A stretch of 6,421 nt of DNA from CAKOSP01 sp964369845 (GTDB lineage: Bacteria; Bacillota_I; Bacilli_A; RF39; UBA660): the NCBI GenBank assembly GCA_964369845.1, contig CAYJFJ010000035.1:1-6421 (forward strand), written 5' to 3'. Position numbers and translations under genes: made by a program. A model generated the notes under the pieces. The model worked only from the letters and a program-made list of their open reading frames with translations, ran no database searches and was not told the origin of the DNA. Shown here in pieces: positions 5,003 through 6,421 of the stretch (position 1 is the stretch's first letter; each line of letters starts with the position of its first letter).

Positions 5003-6421
5003 CCACAACAAGATTTGTATTTTTTTCCACTACCACATGGACATGAGTCATTTCTACCTATTTTATTTGCTACTTTTTTTGGTGTGTTTTTTACTTTTTC
5101 ATTTCCAGAATTTTCTGTACCTGTTAATGTCTGCTTCATTTCTACATTTTGTGTAACTTCTGCTCTTAATAAAAATACTGCTATATCATTGTCAACTTTT
5201 TCGATAAATCTATCGAATAATTCAAATCCTTCTAATGTATAAGCTTGCATTGGATTTGATTGTCCATACTGTCTTAAACTAATTCCTTCTTTTAAATGAG
5301 CCATAGCATTCATGTGATTTACCCAATTTGTATCAATTATTTTAAGTGATATAGATTTTTCGAAAATAGATTTAATATTTTCTGCAGGCATATCTTTTAA
5401 TTTTTCTTCATAATCTTTAACTATAAGCTCAGAAATATAAGTTACTATTTCTTCATCTTTTAAATCTATAATTTCGCTTAATTCTAAGTTATGTTTTTTT
5501 ATAAAGTTAGTATTAACGTATTCTACTATTTCTTTTTTATCTTCTTCAGTTAAATAACCTTCTGGATCTATATGATTGTCACATAGACTTTCAATTACAT
5601 TTCTAAATAACTCTTTTATATCTTCATGAATCGATTCTTTTTCTAAAATTTCATTTCTTCTTTCATAAATAATTTCTCTTTGTTCATTTAAAACATTATC
5701 GTAATCTAATAAAGTTTTTCTAGTATCGTAGTTATTACCTTCAACTTTTTTTTGTGCGTTCTCAACACTTCTAGTTAAGGCTTTACTTCTGATTGCATTT
5801 TCCCCATTTATTCCTAAACTTTCAATCATCATTTTTATTTTTTCAGTTCCGAATCTTCTCATTAAATCATCTTCGAATGATACGAAAAATTGACTTATTC
5901 CTGGGTCACCTTGTCTTCCAGCTCTTCCTCTTAACTGATTATCTATTCTTCTAGATTCATGTCTTTCAGTTCCGATTACACATAAACCACCTAATTCTCT
6001 TACTCCATCAGCTAGTTTAATATCTGTTCCTCTACCGGCCATATTAGTCGCTAATGTAATTGCTCCTTTTTCTCCGGCTTTTGCTATTATATCCGCTTCT
6101 CTTTCATGATTTTTTGCATTTAATATTTCATGTTTTAATCCTGCTCTAGTTAAAACTTTAGATAATTCTTCGTTTGCTTCTACTGAAATTGTCCCAATCA
6201 ATATCGGTTGGCCTTTTGCATTTATTTCTTTTATATATTTTACTATAGCTGAATTTTTCCCCTTAATATTTGAATATATTAAATCCGTATAATCAATTCT
6301 TGCAATATCTTTATTTGTAGGAATAGCTATTACATACATGTTATATGTGTTTCTAAATTCTTCTTCTTCAGTTTTAGCAGTACCTGTCATACCAGCAAGT
6401 TTATTATACATTCTAAATAAA
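4996..6421 (-). CDS. secA: SecA, preprotein translocase ATPase (C-terminal part, 5' end outside window)
   Basis: SecA is the cytosolic and membrane-associated ATPase that pushes secretory proteins through SecYEG. The frame is open to the window edge, and the codons before Met 6411 read Leu-Phe-Arg, continuing the conserved FRMYNKLAGMTGTA, so that Met is internal. About 360 N-terminal residues, including Walker A and most of the first nucleotide-binding domain, lie outside. Numbering from Met 6411, NBD2 contains ILIGTISVEANEELS (70-84), ATNMAGRGTD (121-130), TERHESRRIDNQLRGRAGRQG (148-168) with the arginine-finger region, and FEDDLMRRFG (179-188). The helical scaffold and wing follow, with WVNHMNAMAHLKEGISLRQYGQ (363-384). 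A variable linker leads to the C-terminal zinc motif CPCGSGKKYKSCC (457-469, CxCx8CC), which in E. coli binds SecB and phospholipids. No defect is visible in the part present. It is followed by its own terminator and a new promoter, so it is probably a separate transcription unit from the genes to the left. Confidence 0.97.
   Translation of the reverse strand, partial: LFRMYNKLAGMTGTAKTEEEEFRNTYNMYVIAIPTNKDIARIDYTDLIYSNIKGKNSAIVKYIKEINAKGQPILIGTISVEANEELSKVLTRAGLKHEILNAKNHEREADIIAKAGEKGAITLATNMAGRGTDIKLADGVRELGGLCVIGTERHESRRIDNQLRGRAGRQGDPGISQFFVSFEDDLMRRFGTEKIKMMIESLGINGENAIRSKALTRSVENAQKKVEGNNYDTRKTLLDYDNVLNEQREIIYERRNEILEKESIHEDIKELFRNVIESLCDNHIDPEGYLTEEDKKEIVEYVNTNFIKKHNLELSEIIDLKDEEIVTYISELIVKDYEEKLKDMPAENIKSIFEKSISLKIIDTNWVNHMNAMAHLKEGISLRQYGQSNPMQAYTLEGFELFDRFIEKVDNDIAVFLLRAEVTQNVEMKQTLTGTENSGNEKVKNTPKKVANKIGRNDSCPCGSGKKYKSCCGK

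Noticed and set aside
4865..5242. Plus-strand open frame of 125 codons across the kinase-secA junction
   Set aside because: It covers the secA 3' end, the secA terminator, the promoter and the kinase start on the opposite strand. Its residues mirror the secA codons and no family is recognisable.
6409..6411. ATG at 6411 as the start of a 471-residue protein
   Set aside because: The frame stays open to the window edge and reads Leu-Phe-Arg just before this Met, matching the conserved internal SecA segment, so it is an internal methionine of a truncated-by-window gene.

Overview
The window is very AT-rich (roughly 25-30% G+C by eye) and carries six protein genes, all on the minus strand. In transcription order (right to left) they are secA (5' end cut off by the window edge), an uncharacterised protein-kinase-like gene, prfB (RF2, with a programmed +1 frameshift), tilS, ftsH and secG. 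TGG encodes Trp where checked, and UGA acts as a stop read by RF2, so the code is standard bacterial and mycoplasma-type recoding is excluded. The base composition, AGGAG-type ribosome binding sites and intrinsic terminators fit a low-GC bacterium. A member of the Fusobacteria (for example Leptotrichiaceae) or a low-GC Firmicute is my best guess. That is inference, not shown by any marker here.

Layout. At 4996-6421 is the C-terminal part of SecA, closed by an AT-rich hairpin terminator that contains its own stop codon. Directly behind it, at 4949-4977, is a near-consensus sigma-70 promoter (TTTACA, 17 bp, TATACT) with a predicted leader of only about 10 nt. It drives the kinase-like gene (4264-4932) and, by arrangement, the rest of the block: prfB (3184-4216), tilS (2237-3178, 5 bp after prfB), ftsH (295-2190, after a 46-bp spacer with a possible secondary promoter) and secG (77-295, overlapping the ftsH stop by one base). 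The block ends at a hairpin near 50-75 and a classical GAAA-loop terminator with seven U at 4-30.

How the genes fit together. SecA and SecG are the motor and an accessory channel subunit of the Sec translocase. FtsH is the membrane AAA+ zinc protease, known in E. coli to degrade unassembled SecY, so its tight coupling to secG makes sense. prfB and tilS serve decoding: stop-codon release at UGA/UAA and lysidine modification of the AUA-reading tRNA-Ile. The kinase-like protein keeps the main catalytic residues of the protein-kinase fold but has no assigned role.

Most of the window is ordinary housekeeping DNA. The points worth a second look are the prfB recoding site (SD-like GGGAGG, CUU UGA, with an A after the UGA), the small kinase-like protein heading the operon, and a Gly-to-Ser change in the TilS ATP-binding loop. 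I saw no mobile element, CRISPR array, tRNA, rRNA or riboswitch. No stretch over 300 bases lacks a gene.
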